A stretch of 64,000 nt of DNA from Rhodovulum sp. MB263 (lineage in GTDB: Bacteria; Pseudomonadota; Alphaproteobacteria; Rhodobacterales; Rhodobacteraceae): contig NZ_CP020384.1 in NCBI RefSeq assembly GCF_002073975.1, forward strand, positions 3,753,501 through 3,817,500, given 5' to 3'. The notes under the pieces were generated by a model. The model saw nothing but the letters and a program-made list of their open reading frames with translations. It made no database searches and was not told the DNA's origin. This document shows positions 17,843 through 25,889 of this stretch, piece by piece. The position numbers and the translations under genes are program-made. The stretch's first letter is position 1. Each line of letters opens with the position of its first letter.

Positions 17843-18028
17843 TCACTTTGGCTTTCGGTTGCGCGCTGATCCGGGCATGCGTTCGACTTGCTGGCGCGAA
17901 GGCTTGAAACGGCGGTCCCGCGCCGCATCCGCCATCGTCTTGGCGAAGGCGCGATCCGCCTTGATCCGCCCCAGACGGACCACGCGGGTCATGGCATAGA
18001 ACAGGAAATCCACGTCCGACGGCCTCAT
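17843..18028 (-). CDS. Small phage-derived protein
   Basis: A 61-residue basic protein beginning MRPSDVDFLFYAMTRVVRLG and ending NRKPK. Its ATG overlaps the stop of the upstream head-tail-connector-like frame as ATGA (18025-18028), and it is followed 14 bp later by the HNH gene. This spacing and order are typical of phage structural clusters. No function is recognisable. It appears intact although its neighbours are damaged. Confidence 0.55.
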   Translation of the reverse strand: MRPSDVDFLFYAMTRVVRLGRIKADRAFAKTMADAARDRRFKPSRQQVERMPGSARNRKPK

Positions 18029-18450
18029 ACCGCCACCCCGCGATACCGGGCCGCGATGCGGGACAAATGGGGGGACGTGTGACGCCAGGGCTTTTCCGTC
18101 CAGGCCGACCGCATCTGATAGAGCAGCCCGGCCTGATCCATGACAGCTTGTGCGAGGTCGTGGGGGACGTGGGCCATGGTGCCGCCGAAGCCCGCGCGAT
18201 ACTCGATCTCGACATGATCCGGCCGCCGCGCGTGGAAGGCGTTGCCCCAGCAGATCAGCGACCGGACACCGGGCACGAAACCGAAATCGGTGAAGCCGGA
18301 GCCGTCCAGGCGAACGGTCGGCCGTTCCCGCACCGGGCCGATGGGCAGCCGCAGAAAGCGGCCCTCCTCGGGCTCGATCACGTTCACGCGGATGGTCTGG
18401 TGCAGCAAGCCAGAGCGCAACAGAGCGCCTTCGAACACACGGCTTTGATC
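18025..18450 (-). pseudogene. Phage head-tail connector-like protein, N-terminus lost
   Basis: The readable part (about 140 residues) matches the phiE125 gp8 / head-tail connector pattern: LLRSGLLHQTIRVNV, RFLRLPIGPVRE, then a DHVEIEYRAGFG segment and VPHDLAQAVMDQAGLLYQ before a basic end ARYRGVAV. The usual N-terminal region (about 60 residues) is not found in this frame. The upstream sequence to 18594 is open but unlike the family, so the 5' end is probably rearranged; the 5' boundary given is approximate. It couples to the 61-residue gene through ATGA. Confidence 0.55.
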
Positions 18451-18628
18451 CGGACCCGACCTTCGAACACCATGCGAACCCGCAGCATGGCGAGCTACGG
18501 GCATGGCCGACATAGCACTCCGGCAGAGAACCGGGGGTCTCGAAAACCCGTGGCAACTGGTCGGCCTCGACGGGACAGTGCCCGACTTCAGCACGCTGTG
18601 GCCCCGTCAGAAGCCCCTGCCGAGGCTG

Positions 18629-18742
18629 CTAGCAGAAGCGATGGCCGCCCGGAGCGTAGCGCGGCTGTGTCACGTCGGCGGTGATCTGGCTCAGGTCGTC
18701 GGGGGTCAGCTCGATTTCGGTGTCGATGGCGATGCGCGGCAA
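18629..18742 (-). pseudogene. 3' remnant of an unidentified gene cut by an IS fragment
   Basis: A clean frame reads RIAIDTEIELTPDDLSQITA and ends GGHRFC before TAG at 18629-18631. It begins abruptly where the IS3 orfA sequence stops, near 18743. It looks like the C-terminus of a real protein, since it has normal composition and codon use, but it is too short to identify. It may belong to the phage remnant. Confidence 0.35.
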
Positions 18743-18981
18743 CGAATGAGCTTGTCGAGCGTCAGATCCGAGACAGCTCGTCTGAGCCGGGCGTTCTCCT
18801 GCCCGAGCGCCTTCAACCGCCTGAGCTGATCGCCATGCTCACGCCGCCAGCGGTCGTGGCTCTGCCGGGTGACGCCGATCCGCCGAACCGCGTCCGCTAT
18901 CTTCGCTCCCCGATCTCGCAAAACATCGACCTGCCGCAGATTCATCAGGATGCCCCCGGGCTTCTCTCGATTGCCGGCCAT
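18743..18981 (-). pseudogene. IS3-family transposase OrfA, 3'-truncated
   Basis: About 79 residues of an OrfA helix-turn-helix protein remain: ILMNLRQVDVLRDRGAKIAD, AVRRIGVTRQSHDRWRREHG and the leucine-zipper start LKALGQENARLRRAVSDLTL. Homologues continue through LKEA and into OrfB, but here the frame breaks after DKLI at about 18745. No OrfB is present. The upstream sequence on minus (TGGTCCAGCCCCCGGGATTA from 19030 downward) begins TG and could be the left terminal inverted repeat. Confidence 0.75.
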
Positions 18982-19369
18982 TGTCGCAGTCCTCCGTGAT
19001 ACGGGACAAATAATCCCGGGGGCTGGACCACTTCAGGGGGGGGGGCAAGACCAACGGAAGCTGACCTCCGGGCGGAGTTCCGAATTCCTCGGCCCGGCCG
19101 TCTCCAGGCCAGATGCCAGACATCCCCGGCATGCGTCGCCGGCGAGAGATGTTGTCTGGCAACGGGGCGGGAGGGGCGCCTCTCACCGGCCAGCGGGCCC
19201 TTCCGGACCGGGCGCGTCTTCCGGGCCGCGCTCGGGCCGGAGAGATCGGCGAGCAGATCCGAAAGCAGGCGTGATCACCCGGGCCGCGGGAACTCGGCTT
19301 TTCGCGCTCTCGGCGGGCACCGATCTCCTTCCCGCAAGTCCCCGGGTTCCGTCCCGGCGGCCAGTGGCC
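18982..19369. other. Non-coding stretch with probable IS left end
   Basis: Between the orfA fragment and the aldehyde dehydrogenase stop there is no credible gene. The only structures seen are the putative IS left end near 19013-19030 and a run of nine G at 19036-19045. The remainder to 19369 is GC-rich without codon structure. It may be the outer boundary of the tRNA-Lys-linked element, but no copy of the tRNA 3' end was found here. Confidence 0.45.
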
Positions 19370-20839
19370 TCAATGCCAGTCGCGGCAGACGTATTTGATT
19401 TCCATGAAGGCCTCCATGCCGCGCCGGGCGCCCTCGCGGCCGATGCCCGATTGCTTCATGCCGCCGAACGGGATCGGCGCGCCGGTGACCTTGGTCCGGT
19501 TCACCGCGACCATGCCGTATTGCAGCGCCCGCGAGACCCGGTAGATCCGGCGCGGATTCAGGCTGTGGACATAGGCCACCAGCCCGAACTCGCTGTCATT
19601 GGCGCGGGCGATCACCTCCTCCTCGGTCTCGAAGGGGGTCAGCGCGGCGACCGGGCCGAAGGTCTCCTCGCGCATGATCTTCGCAGCGTCGGGCACGTCG
19701 GTCAGAACCGTCGGCGCGTAGAACAGCGGCCCCAAAGGCAACCGCTGGCCGCCGCAGGCAAGTTTCGCCCCCTTTGCAAGGGCGTCGGCCACATGATCCT
19801 CCTGCTTGGCGAGCGCGCCTTCGTTCATCAGCGGACCGATATCGGGATCGTCCATGCCGCGGCCCACGGTCAGGGCCTCGGTGGCGGCGGTGAAGCGGCG
19901 GCAGAATTCGTCATAGACAGGACGCTCGACATAGATCCGGTTGGCGCCCAGGCAGTCCTGCCCCGAGGTCGCGAACTTGGCCTTGATGGTCTCGGACACG
20001 GCATGGTCGAGCTCGGCGCCCGAGAAGACGATCACCGGGGCATGGCCGCCCAGCTCGAGCACCAGCCGTTTCACGGTGGCGGCCGACTGGCGATACAGCA
20101 GACGTCCCACCTCGGTCGAGCCGGTGAAGGACAACGCCCGCACGCGCGCATCCTCGGTCCAGGGGCCGACGATGGTGGCCGCATCGCCGGTCACGACATT
20201 GAAGACCCCGGGCGGCACGCCCGCGCGCGCGGCCAGTTCGGCCAGCGCCAGGGCCGAATGCGGCGTCTCGGCCGACGGATGCGCCAGTACCGAACAGCCC
20301 GCCGCCAGCGCCGCCGCGGCCTTGCGGGTCAGCATCGCCGCCGGGAAATTCCAAGGCGTGATCAGGGCGACCACGCCCACGGGTTCCAGCCAGAGCTCGA
20401 CCTCGGCATCGGGCAGATGCGAGGTGACGCCCTCGATATTGGGGCGCTTGGCCTCCTCGGCATAGAATTCGATGAAGGAGGCGGCATAGTCGATCTCGCC
20501 GCGGGCCTCGGACAGCGGCTTGCCCTGCTCGACGGTCATGATCCGGGCCAGATCCTCGCGCGCCTCGGTGACCAGTTCGAACCAGCGGCGCAGGATCGCG
20601 CTGCGATCCTGGGGCAGGGTATGGGCCCAGCCGGGAAAGGCGGCCTGCGCGCTGTCTATGGCGGCGCGGGAACGCTCGACGCTCATGGCGGCGACACGGC
20701 CCAGCACCGCGCCGTCGGCGGGGTCGCGGACCTCGAACCGGGTGTCGGCCCCGACCCAGTCCCCGTCGATATAGGACCTGTCGCGCAGCAGGTCGCTGTC
20801 GGAAAGCCCGGTCCGGTCGGCGATGGTATTCCCTGTCAT
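19370..20839 (-). CDS. NAD(P)-dependent aldehyde dehydrogenase, succinate-semialdehyde dehydrogenase-like
   Basis: The 489-residue enzyme has the full ALDH fold: PWNFPAAMLTRK at the coenzyme site, FTGSTEVGRLL (nucleotide-binding loop), the general base in LELGGHAPVIVF, and the catalytic Cys in SGQDCLGANR. The C-terminal KQSGIGREG is typical of the GabD group. It is the last gene of a minus-strand operon that includes a TctCBA importer and an amidohydrolase. In this context it probably oxidises a semialdehyde intermediate of the same substrate; succinate semialdehyde is the family default and is not proven. Confidence 0.88.
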   Translation of the reverse strand: MTGNTIADRTGLSDSDLLRDRSYIDGDWVGADTRFEVRDPADGAVLGRVAAMSVERSRAAIDSAQAAFPGWAHTLPQDRSAILRRWFELVTEAREDLARIMTVEQGKPLSEARGEIDYAASFIEFYAEEAKRPNIEGVTSHLPDAEVELWLEPVGVVALITPWNFPAAMLTRKAAAALAAGCSVLAHPSAETPHSALALAELAARAGVPPGVFNVVTGDAATIVGPWTEDARVRALSFTGSTEVGRLLYRQSAATVKRLVLELGGHAPVIVFSGAELDHAVSETIKAKFATSGQDCLGANRIYVERPVYDEFCRRFTAATEALTVGRGMDDPDIGPLMNEGALAKQEDHVADALAKGAKLACGGQRLPLGPLFYAPTVLTDVPDAAKIMREETFGPVAALTPFETEEEVIARANDSEFGLVAYVHSLNPRRIYRVSRALQYGMVAVNRTKVTGAPIPFGGMKQSGIGREGARRGMEAFMEIKYVCRDWH

Positions 20840-20977
20840 GCGAATTCTCCTTTCCCGCCAAGCCTCGCATGCAAGGCCGCGTCGAGAAACCCCTGACCTG
20901 CCGAGGGCGGCCGCGATCGGGAAGGAAGCCCATGAAGTCGCGCATGGCGGGCCCGGGACGCGCCCGGGCCGTCGGGA

Positions 20978-22480
20978 TCACCCGGTGCGGCGCGCCCCGC
21001 GCAACGCCCGGACAAGCTGGCGCAGGATCGCCATGCTCCAGAGGCCGATGGTCAGCACGCCCAGCACCGCCGAGGCCGGACGCTCGAAGAAGCCCGCCAG
21101 CGCACCCTGGGTGCTGATCAGCGACTGCATCAGGTTCTGCTCGACGATCCGGCCCATGACGATTCCGAGGACCGCGGGCGCCAGCGGCAGACCGGCCGCG
21201 TTCATGCCCACCGCCAGCCCGCCGAGCCCCAGCATGACCAGAAGCCCCGACATGTCGTTGTTGATGGCGAAGGCCCCGAGGCAGGCCAACACCAGCAGGG
21301 TGGGCGCGATCACCGCCGTCGGGACCCTCAGCACCAGCCCCGCCATCCGGATCGCGATCCAGCCGAAGGGCAGCAGCATCAGGTTGGCGAGGAAGAAGAC
21401 CAGAAACACCGCATAGACGATCTGGCCGTTCTCGACGAAGACCATCGGTCCGGGATTGACGCCCTTGAGATACAGCACCCCGATGGCGATGGCGGTGATG
21501 GTGTCGCCCGGAATGGCGAAGACCAGCGCCGGGATCCAGGCCCCCGCAAGCGCCGCGTTATTGGCCGAGCCACCGGCCACGATGGGCTCGATATGGCCCT
21601 TGCCCCATTTCTCGGGCTCGCGCGTCACCCGGCGGGTGACGGCAACCGAGATCCAGGCCGCGATATCGGCCCCCGCCCCCGGCAGCGAGCCGATGGCCGT
21701 GCCCATGACCGACCCGCGCAGCCCGGGCCACCAGTAGCGCCGCCCGGCCCGCCCGATCTTCTTCAGCGCCGAGCCGGGCTCGGCCTCGGGCAGCCGGAGA
21801 CGCGGGCTGCGGTCGGACAGCAGCCGTAGGATCTCGGGCAGGGCGAACATGCCGATCAGGGCCGGGATGAAGGAAATCCCTTCCAGCAAGGCCCAGGAGC
21901 CGAAGGTGAAGCGCGGATAGCCGGTGGTGTAATCCATGCCGACGCAGGCGATCAGAAGGCCGATCATCAGCGCGCCCATGCCCTTGAGCAGATCGTCGCC
22001 CGCCACCAGCACGGCACAGCTGAGCCCCAGACAGCCCAGCCAGAAGAATTCGAAGCTGGAAAAGCTCAGCGCGAAATCGGCGAGGAGCGGGGCCGCGGCA
22101 ATCAGGATCACGGTGCCGATCACGCCGCCGATCATGCCGAAAACCGCCGAGGCGCCGATGACGAAGCTTGCCTCGCCCTTGCGGACCAGCGCATTGGCAT
22201 CGGTCATGTAGGCGGCCGAGGCCGGCGTGCCGGGGATGCGCAGCAGTGCGCCCGGAATGTCGCCCGCGAAGATCGACATCGCCGCTGCCGAGACGATCGA
22301 GGCAATGGCCGCGACCGGCGACAACAGGAAGGTGATCGGGATCAGCAGTGCCACCGCCATGGTCGCGGTCAGCCCCGGCAGCGCGCCCACCACGAAGCCG
22401 AAGAACGAGGCGACCACGATCGACAGGATCGTGTCGGGGGTGGCGATCAGCGCCATCGCTCCGATCAGATCGCCCAGCAT
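20978..22480 (-). CDS. Tripartite tricarboxylate transporter, large permease (TctA family)
   Basis: The 500-residue protein has about 12 membrane segments and the TctA signatures PGLTATMAVALLIPITF at the N-terminus and SLPGAGADIAAWISVAVTRR in the middle, with a repeated PGDTITAIAIG segment. It forms the main channel of a secondary carboxylate importer that uses a periplasmic binding protein. The ATG at 22480 overlaps the tctB stop (TGATG); a GTG three bases upstream is also possible. Confidence 0.93.
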   Translation of the reverse strand: MLGDLIGAMALIATPDTILSIVVASFFGFVVGALPGLTATMAVALLIPITFLLSPVAAIASIVSAAAMSIFAGDIPGALLRIPGTPASAAYMTDANALVRKGEASFVIGASAVFGMIGGVIGTVILIAAAPLLADFALSFSSFEFFWLGCLGLSCAVLVAGDDLLKGMGALMIGLLIACVGMDYTTGYPRFTFGSWALLEGISFIPALIGMFALPEILRLLSDRSPRLRLPEAEPGSALKKIGRAGRRYWWPGLRGSVMGTAIGSLPGAGADIAAWISVAVTRRVTREPEKWGKGHIEPIVAGGSANNAALAGAWIPALVFAIPGDTITAIAIGVLYLKGVNPGPMVFVENGQIVYAVFLVFFLANLMLLPFGWIAIRMAGLVLRVPTAVIAPTLLVLACLGAFAINNDMSGLLVMLGLGGLAVGMNAAGLPLAPAVLGIVMGRIVEQNLMQSLISTQGALAGFFERPASAVLGVLTIGLWSMAILRQLVRALRGARRTG

Positions 22481-22953
22481 CACAGCACCCCCGTCAGCAG
22501 CCCCGAGGGCAGCGGCACCCGCAGCAGCACCCGGAAGATCAGATCGAAGGCGACGGTCAGCCCGAGGGCCAGCGTCAGCGACAGGACCGGGCGGCGATAG
22601 ACCGCCAGCAGCCCCGAGATCAGGATGGCGAAGACAAGGATCTGGCTGCCCAGCCGCTCGGCCAGAAACACCACGGCCAGCACCGAGCTTACTATATAGA
22701 CCGTCGCCAGCAGCGCGCGGCGGATCTCGCCATGGCTGGGCAGCTCCAGCAGGGCGGGCAGCCCGCCTGCCGCCCGCACCCCGCGCAGGACGAGGCCGGT
22801 ACCGAACAGCACCAGCCCGATCCCGACGAGCCGGGGGAACAGGTCGGGGCCATAGATCTGGCCCGCGACCTGCGGGAAGCCCGCCACATACCAGATCACC
22901 GCGCCGCCCAGCGCCGCCAGCAGCGCCCCGGCCAGTGCATCATGGATCCGCAT
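22480..22953 (-). CDS. Tripartite tricarboxylate transporter, small permease (TctB family)
   Basis: A 157-residue membrane protein with about four hydrophobic helices and the normal TctB features, including DLFPRLVGIGLVLFG near residue 40 and PLPSGLLTGVL at the end. It sits between tctC and tctA with a 1-base stop/start overlap to tctA, the usual order for these systems. Confidence 0.88.
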   Translation of the reverse strand: MRIHDALAGALLAALGGAVIWYVAGFPQVAGQIYGPDLFPRLVGIGLVLFGTGLVLRGVRAAGGLPALLELPSHGEIRRALLATVYIVSSVLAVVFLAERLGSQILVFAILISGLLAVYRRPVLSLTLALGLTVAFDLIFRVLLRVPLPSGLLTGVL

Positions 22954-22971
22954 CGCCCTGCCCGTCCCGGC

Positions 22972-23925
22972 TCAGTCGTTCAGCCGGTCGAAGATGGCCT
23001 GCATCTTGGCCAGATCCTCGGCCATGAAGGCCTCGAATTCGGGACCGGGCCGCCAGACATGCTTGAAGCCGCGCTCTTCGAGGGTGGCCACGAAACTGTC
23101 GCTGTTGGCGGCCTTCTCGACGGCGGCGCTCAGCATCTTCAGCGCGGCCGGGTCCATGCCCTTCGGCCCGGTCACGCCGTGCCAGAGGCCATAGGTATAG
23201 TCGATCCCCTGCTCCTTCAGCGTCGGCACCTCGGGGAAGATCGCCACCCGCTCGGCGGCCATGGTCGCAAGCGGCCGCAACTTGCCGGCCTCGATCAGCG
23301 CGCGGGCCTCGACCAGCGAGGCGGTCGAGAAATCGCTGTTGCCCGCAGCCACGTCGAGATGGCCCTTGGTGCCGCCCTGGGTCGGGACCCAGATCACCTG
23401 ATCGGGCGCCAGGTCCAGCGCGAACATTAGCCCGAGGAAGCCCGCATGCCAGCTGGCCCCCGGAGCAGCGCCGGTGCCCTTGATGGTGGCGGGATTTTCG
23501 CGGATCGCGGCGACCAGATCGTCCATCGTCCGGTAGGGCGCATCGGCCGCGACGGTGACGCTGCCCGGCAGCTCGTTGGTCTGGCCAAGCGCGGTCATGT
23601 CGGCATGGGTCAGCTCGGTCAGGCCCTGCGGCTTGTACAGCGAGATGTCCGAGGCGATCAGCCCGATGGTGTAGCCGTCGGGCCGGGCATGGGCGATGGC
23701 GGTCTGCCCCGGAATGCCGCCGCCGCCCGCGCGGTTGACCACATTCACGGGCTGGCCCAGTTCCTTTTCCAGCTCGACCGCCAGCGTCCGCGCCACGATA
23801 TCGGTGCCGCCCCCCGCCGGATAGGGCACGATCAGCTGCACCGGCCGGTCGGGAAACTCGGCCCAGGCCGCCCCCGCCGTCAATGTCAGCGAAAGCCCCG
23901 CGATCAGTGCCGTTGTCCTGGTCAT
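22972..23925 (-). CDS. Tripartite tricarboxylate transporter, substrate-binding protein (TctC/Bug family)
   Basis: The 317-residue periplasmic protein starts with a Sec signal (TALIAGLSLTLTAGAAWA). Bug-family motifs follow: FPDRPVQLIVPYPAGGGTDI, VVNRAGGGGIPG and APGASWHAGFL. It should deliver an organic acid to the TctAB permease encoded just downstream. Ligand specificity cannot be read; an acid sugar or its lactone fits the neighbouring enzymes. Confidence 0.92.
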   Translation of the reverse strand: MTRTTALIAGLSLTLTAGAAWAEFPDRPVQLIVPYPAGGGTDIVARTLAVELEKELGQPVNVVNRAGGGGIPGQTAIAHARPDGYTIGLIASDISLYKPQGLTELTHADMTALGQTNELPGSVTVAADAPYRTMDDLVAAIRENPATIKGTGAAPGASWHAGFLGLMFALDLAPDQVIWVPTQGGTKGHLDVAAGNSDFSTASLVEARALIEAGKLRPLATMAAERVAIFPEVPTLKEQGIDYTYGLWHGVTGPKGMDPAALKMLSAAVEKAANSDSFVATLEERGFKHVWRPGPEFEAFMAEDLAKMQAIFDRLND

Positions 23926-23944
23926 TTCGTTGTCCTCCCTCGTT

Positions 23945-24886
23945 TCAATTCAGTCCGGGCAGGTCGAGCCCGTAGGTGTGGGCGGCCGTTCCGGCAAAGA
24001 AGGCCCGGCGGTCGGCCTCGGGCAGATCCGAGGTGACGGCCATGAAATCCGCGATCAGGTCGGGGAAACTGCGGAACATCCCGTCGACCGGCATGTTGCT
24101 GGCAAACATCGCCCGGCCGGCGCCGAAGATCTCGATACAGGTCAGGATCACCTCGCGCTGCGCCTCGGTGGTCCAGGCCTCGCCCGGCACGCCAAGCCCG
24201 CTGATCTTTATCCGGATATTGGGCCGGGCCGCAGCGACCGAAAGCGCGCGGCGCCAGTCGGCCAGCACCGCCGGATCGCGGCTGCCGGGCACGCCGGCAT
24301 GGTTGATCACGATCATCGTCTCGGGAAAATCGCGGGCCAGCTCGGCCGCGTCGGGCAGATGCCAGAACGGCGTCTGCAACTCGAAATGCAGGCCATGGGC
24401 GGCCAGCCCGGCATAGCCGCGGCGGAAGTCGGGGCAACGCATCGAGCCCGCAAGCGCATGGGCCTCGTGCCAGTCGGCGGCGCGGGCGAAGGCCTTCGGC
24501 TTGTGGCGCAGCGAGCGGACCAGCGGAAAGGCGGCCTGCGCCGCGATCAGTTCATGCGCGCCCGGCCGGTCCAGCCAGACCTGCGCGGTCATCGCCGCGG
24601 GAAAACCGGTTTTTGCATGCAGATCGGCGATCCAGCGGGCCTCGCCCAGCGGGTCCTCGGGGGTCCATTCGGCCTCCATGTGGACGGCGGCGGCGATGGT
24701 CCACGGCCGGGTCGCGGCCCGGTAATCGGCGGGCAGGTAGTCGCGCTTGACCTCGGAATAATCGCCATAGCGATGCGGGTGCAGCACGCCCTCGGCCAGC
24801 CAAGGATGCCTGCCCAGCGACAGGTCCCACATGTGGCAATGGGCATCGACGATCTGAACCGTCTCGGCTCCGGCGCGGCGTGTCAT
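23945..24886 (-). CDS. Amidohydrolase-family protein (lactonase-like)
   Basis: A 313-residue TIM-barrel metal hydrolase of the PF04909 group. The N-terminal metal motif is VDAHCHMWD, followed by HPWLAEGVLHPHRYGDY. Later conserved parts include VINHAGVPG and MFASNMPVDG (the final metal-ligand Asp region). Relatives include L-fuconolactonase, 2-pyrone-4,6-dicarboxylate hydrolase and 4-sulfomuconolactone hydrolase, so lactone opening is the most likely reaction. The ATG at 24886 has GGGAGGAG upstream. It is the first gene of the operon with tctCBA and the aldehyde dehydrogenase, and a TTGCATGCAA site lies 33 bp upstream. Confidence 0.82.
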   Translation of the reverse strand: MTRRAGAETVQIVDAHCHMWDLSLGRHPWLAEGVLHPHRYGDYSEVKRDYLPADYRAATRPWTIAAAVHMEAEWTPEDPLGEARWIADLHAKTGFPAAMTAQVWLDRPGAHELIAAQAAFPLVRSLRHKPKAFARAADWHEAHALAGSMRCPDFRRGYAGLAAHGLHFELQTPFWHLPDAAELARDFPETMIVINHAGVPGSRDPAVLADWRRALSVAAARPNIRIKISGLGVPGEAWTTEAQREVILTCIEIFGAGRAMFASNMPVDGMFRSFPDLIADFMAVTSDLPEADRRAFFAGTAAHTYGLDLPGLN

Positions 24887-24918
24887 GGCTCCTCCCTCGG
24901 CACGTCTCGGAAGGAGAT

Positions 24919-24928
24919 TTGCATGCAA
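24919..24928. promoter_or_regulatory. GntR operator-like palindrome upstream of the amidohydrolase-tctCBA operon
   Basis: The sequence is TTGCATGCAA, a perfect 10-bp palindrome, 33 bp upstream of the amidohydrolase ATG. The same palindrome is found at 25708-25717 and 25769-25778. It is a candidate binding site for the GntR protein encoded next door. Confidence 0.7.
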
Positions 24929-24991
24929 TACGGAAATAATGTCAAAGAAATTTCACGAAAACCGCAATATTTCTTAATTTTTGAATGCAGA

Positions 24992-25693
24992 TCAGCAGTT
25001 TGCGACAGCCGTTTCGAGGGCGCGGCGCGCGACTTTCCAACCGGCGCGATGGTGCGCGCGCAGCAACTCCCTCAGAAGGGGACCTTCGCGCCGCTGCAGC
25101 GCGTCGAGGATCTGGGCATGTTCCTGAACCGCCCGCGCCCAGCGGCCGTGATCGCGGTTGCCCGCAAAGCGGAACCGGCGGATCCGCGCGCTTTCGCTGG
25201 CATAGACCCGCGACAGCGCCTCGTTCTGCGCGGCATCGATGATCTTCTGGTGGATCGCCTGGTTGATGTGGAAATAATCCATCAGCGCGCGGCGTTTGAA
25301 GGCCTCGCCCATCCTTGCGTCAAGCTCGGCGATTTCCTCGATCATTTCGGGCGTTGCATGCTCGACCGCACGCTCGGCCCCGATGCTTTCCAGCCCGATC
25401 AGGATTTCCAGCGAATCCTCGACATCCTCGGGCGACAGCCGCACCACGGTGGCCCCGGCATTGGGCCGGATCGAGACCAGGCCCTCGCCATCGAGGATCT
25501 TGAACGCCTCGCGCAGCGGCGTGCGCGAAATTCCCAGCCGCTCGGTCAGGACGCGCTCGTTGATCCGCTCGCCGGGCGCGATCTCGCCGCTGACGATGAG
25601 ATCGCGGACGAATTGCGTCACCAGAATCGAGCGCTGCCCCCGCGGCCAGGCCGCAACTTCCTCCGACATCGCCTGCCACTTGTCCTCGGCCAT
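24992..25693 (-). CDS. GntR-family transcriptional regulator (FadR/FCD subfamily)
   Basis: The 233-residue regulator has an N-terminal winged helix (VRDLIVSGEIAPGERINERV, LGISRTPLREAFKILDGEGL) and a C-terminal FCD ligand-binding domain whose metal-site pattern is visible as D-x3-N (FHINQAIHQ) with later histidines (EHAQILDAL and AHHRAGW). The ATG at 25693 follows a GGGGAGGGGG purine run. The gene lies between two divergent catabolic operons and carries its own TTGCATGCAA site just upstream, so it probably represses itself and both operons until a carboxylate ligand binds. Confidence 0.9.
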   Translation of the reverse strand: MAEDKWQAMSEEVAAWPRGQRSILVTQFVRDLIVSGEIAPGERINERVLTERLGISRTPLREAFKILDGEGLVSIRPNAGATVVRLSPEDVEDSLEILIGLESIGAERAVEHATPEMIEEIAELDARMGEAFKRRALMDYFHINQAIHQKIIDAAQNEALSRVYASESARIRRFRFAGNRDHGRWARAVQEHAQILDALQRREGPLLRELLRAHHRAGWKVARRALETAVANC

Positions 25694-25706
25694 GCCCCCT
25701 CCCCTT

Positions 25707-25718
25707 ATTGCATGCAAT
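25707..25718. promoter_or_regulatory. GntR operator-like palindrome upstream of its own gene
   Basis: ATTGCATGCAAT is a perfect 12-bp palindrome 14 bp upstream of the gntR ATG, the longest of the three local copies. Its closeness to the start suggests that it overlaps the transcription start and mediates autoregulation. Confidence 0.72.
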
Positions 25719-25768
25719 CACCCTAAAAAACCTCGGCAGCCTAGGCAAGACTGTTGACGTATCGTATT

Positions 25769-25778
25769 TTGCATGCAA
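25769..25778. promoter_or_regulatory. GntR operator-like palindrome upstream of the SAF-oxidoreductase operon
   Basis: TTGCATGCAA lies 10 bp downstream of a TTGACG (25754-25759) that resembles a -35 element. It would therefore cover the promoter spacer and -10 region of the plus-strand operon. It sits 111 bp upstream of the ATG at 25890. Confidence 0.7.
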
Positions 25779-25889
25779 CTCATGCTCGAAATGCCGATTC
25801 AGGCGGTGAAAGAGGGCCCTGCCCAGGGAATTGCGTGCGATATGCGCGTTCTGGGGCGCCGCGCCCCGTCAGCCAATCCGAGGACGAGA

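Noticed and set aside
17145..19369. Second attachment site (copy of the tRNA-Lys 3' end)
   Set aside because: No repeat of the T-arm to CCA sequence was found in this stretch, so element limits cannot be drawn.
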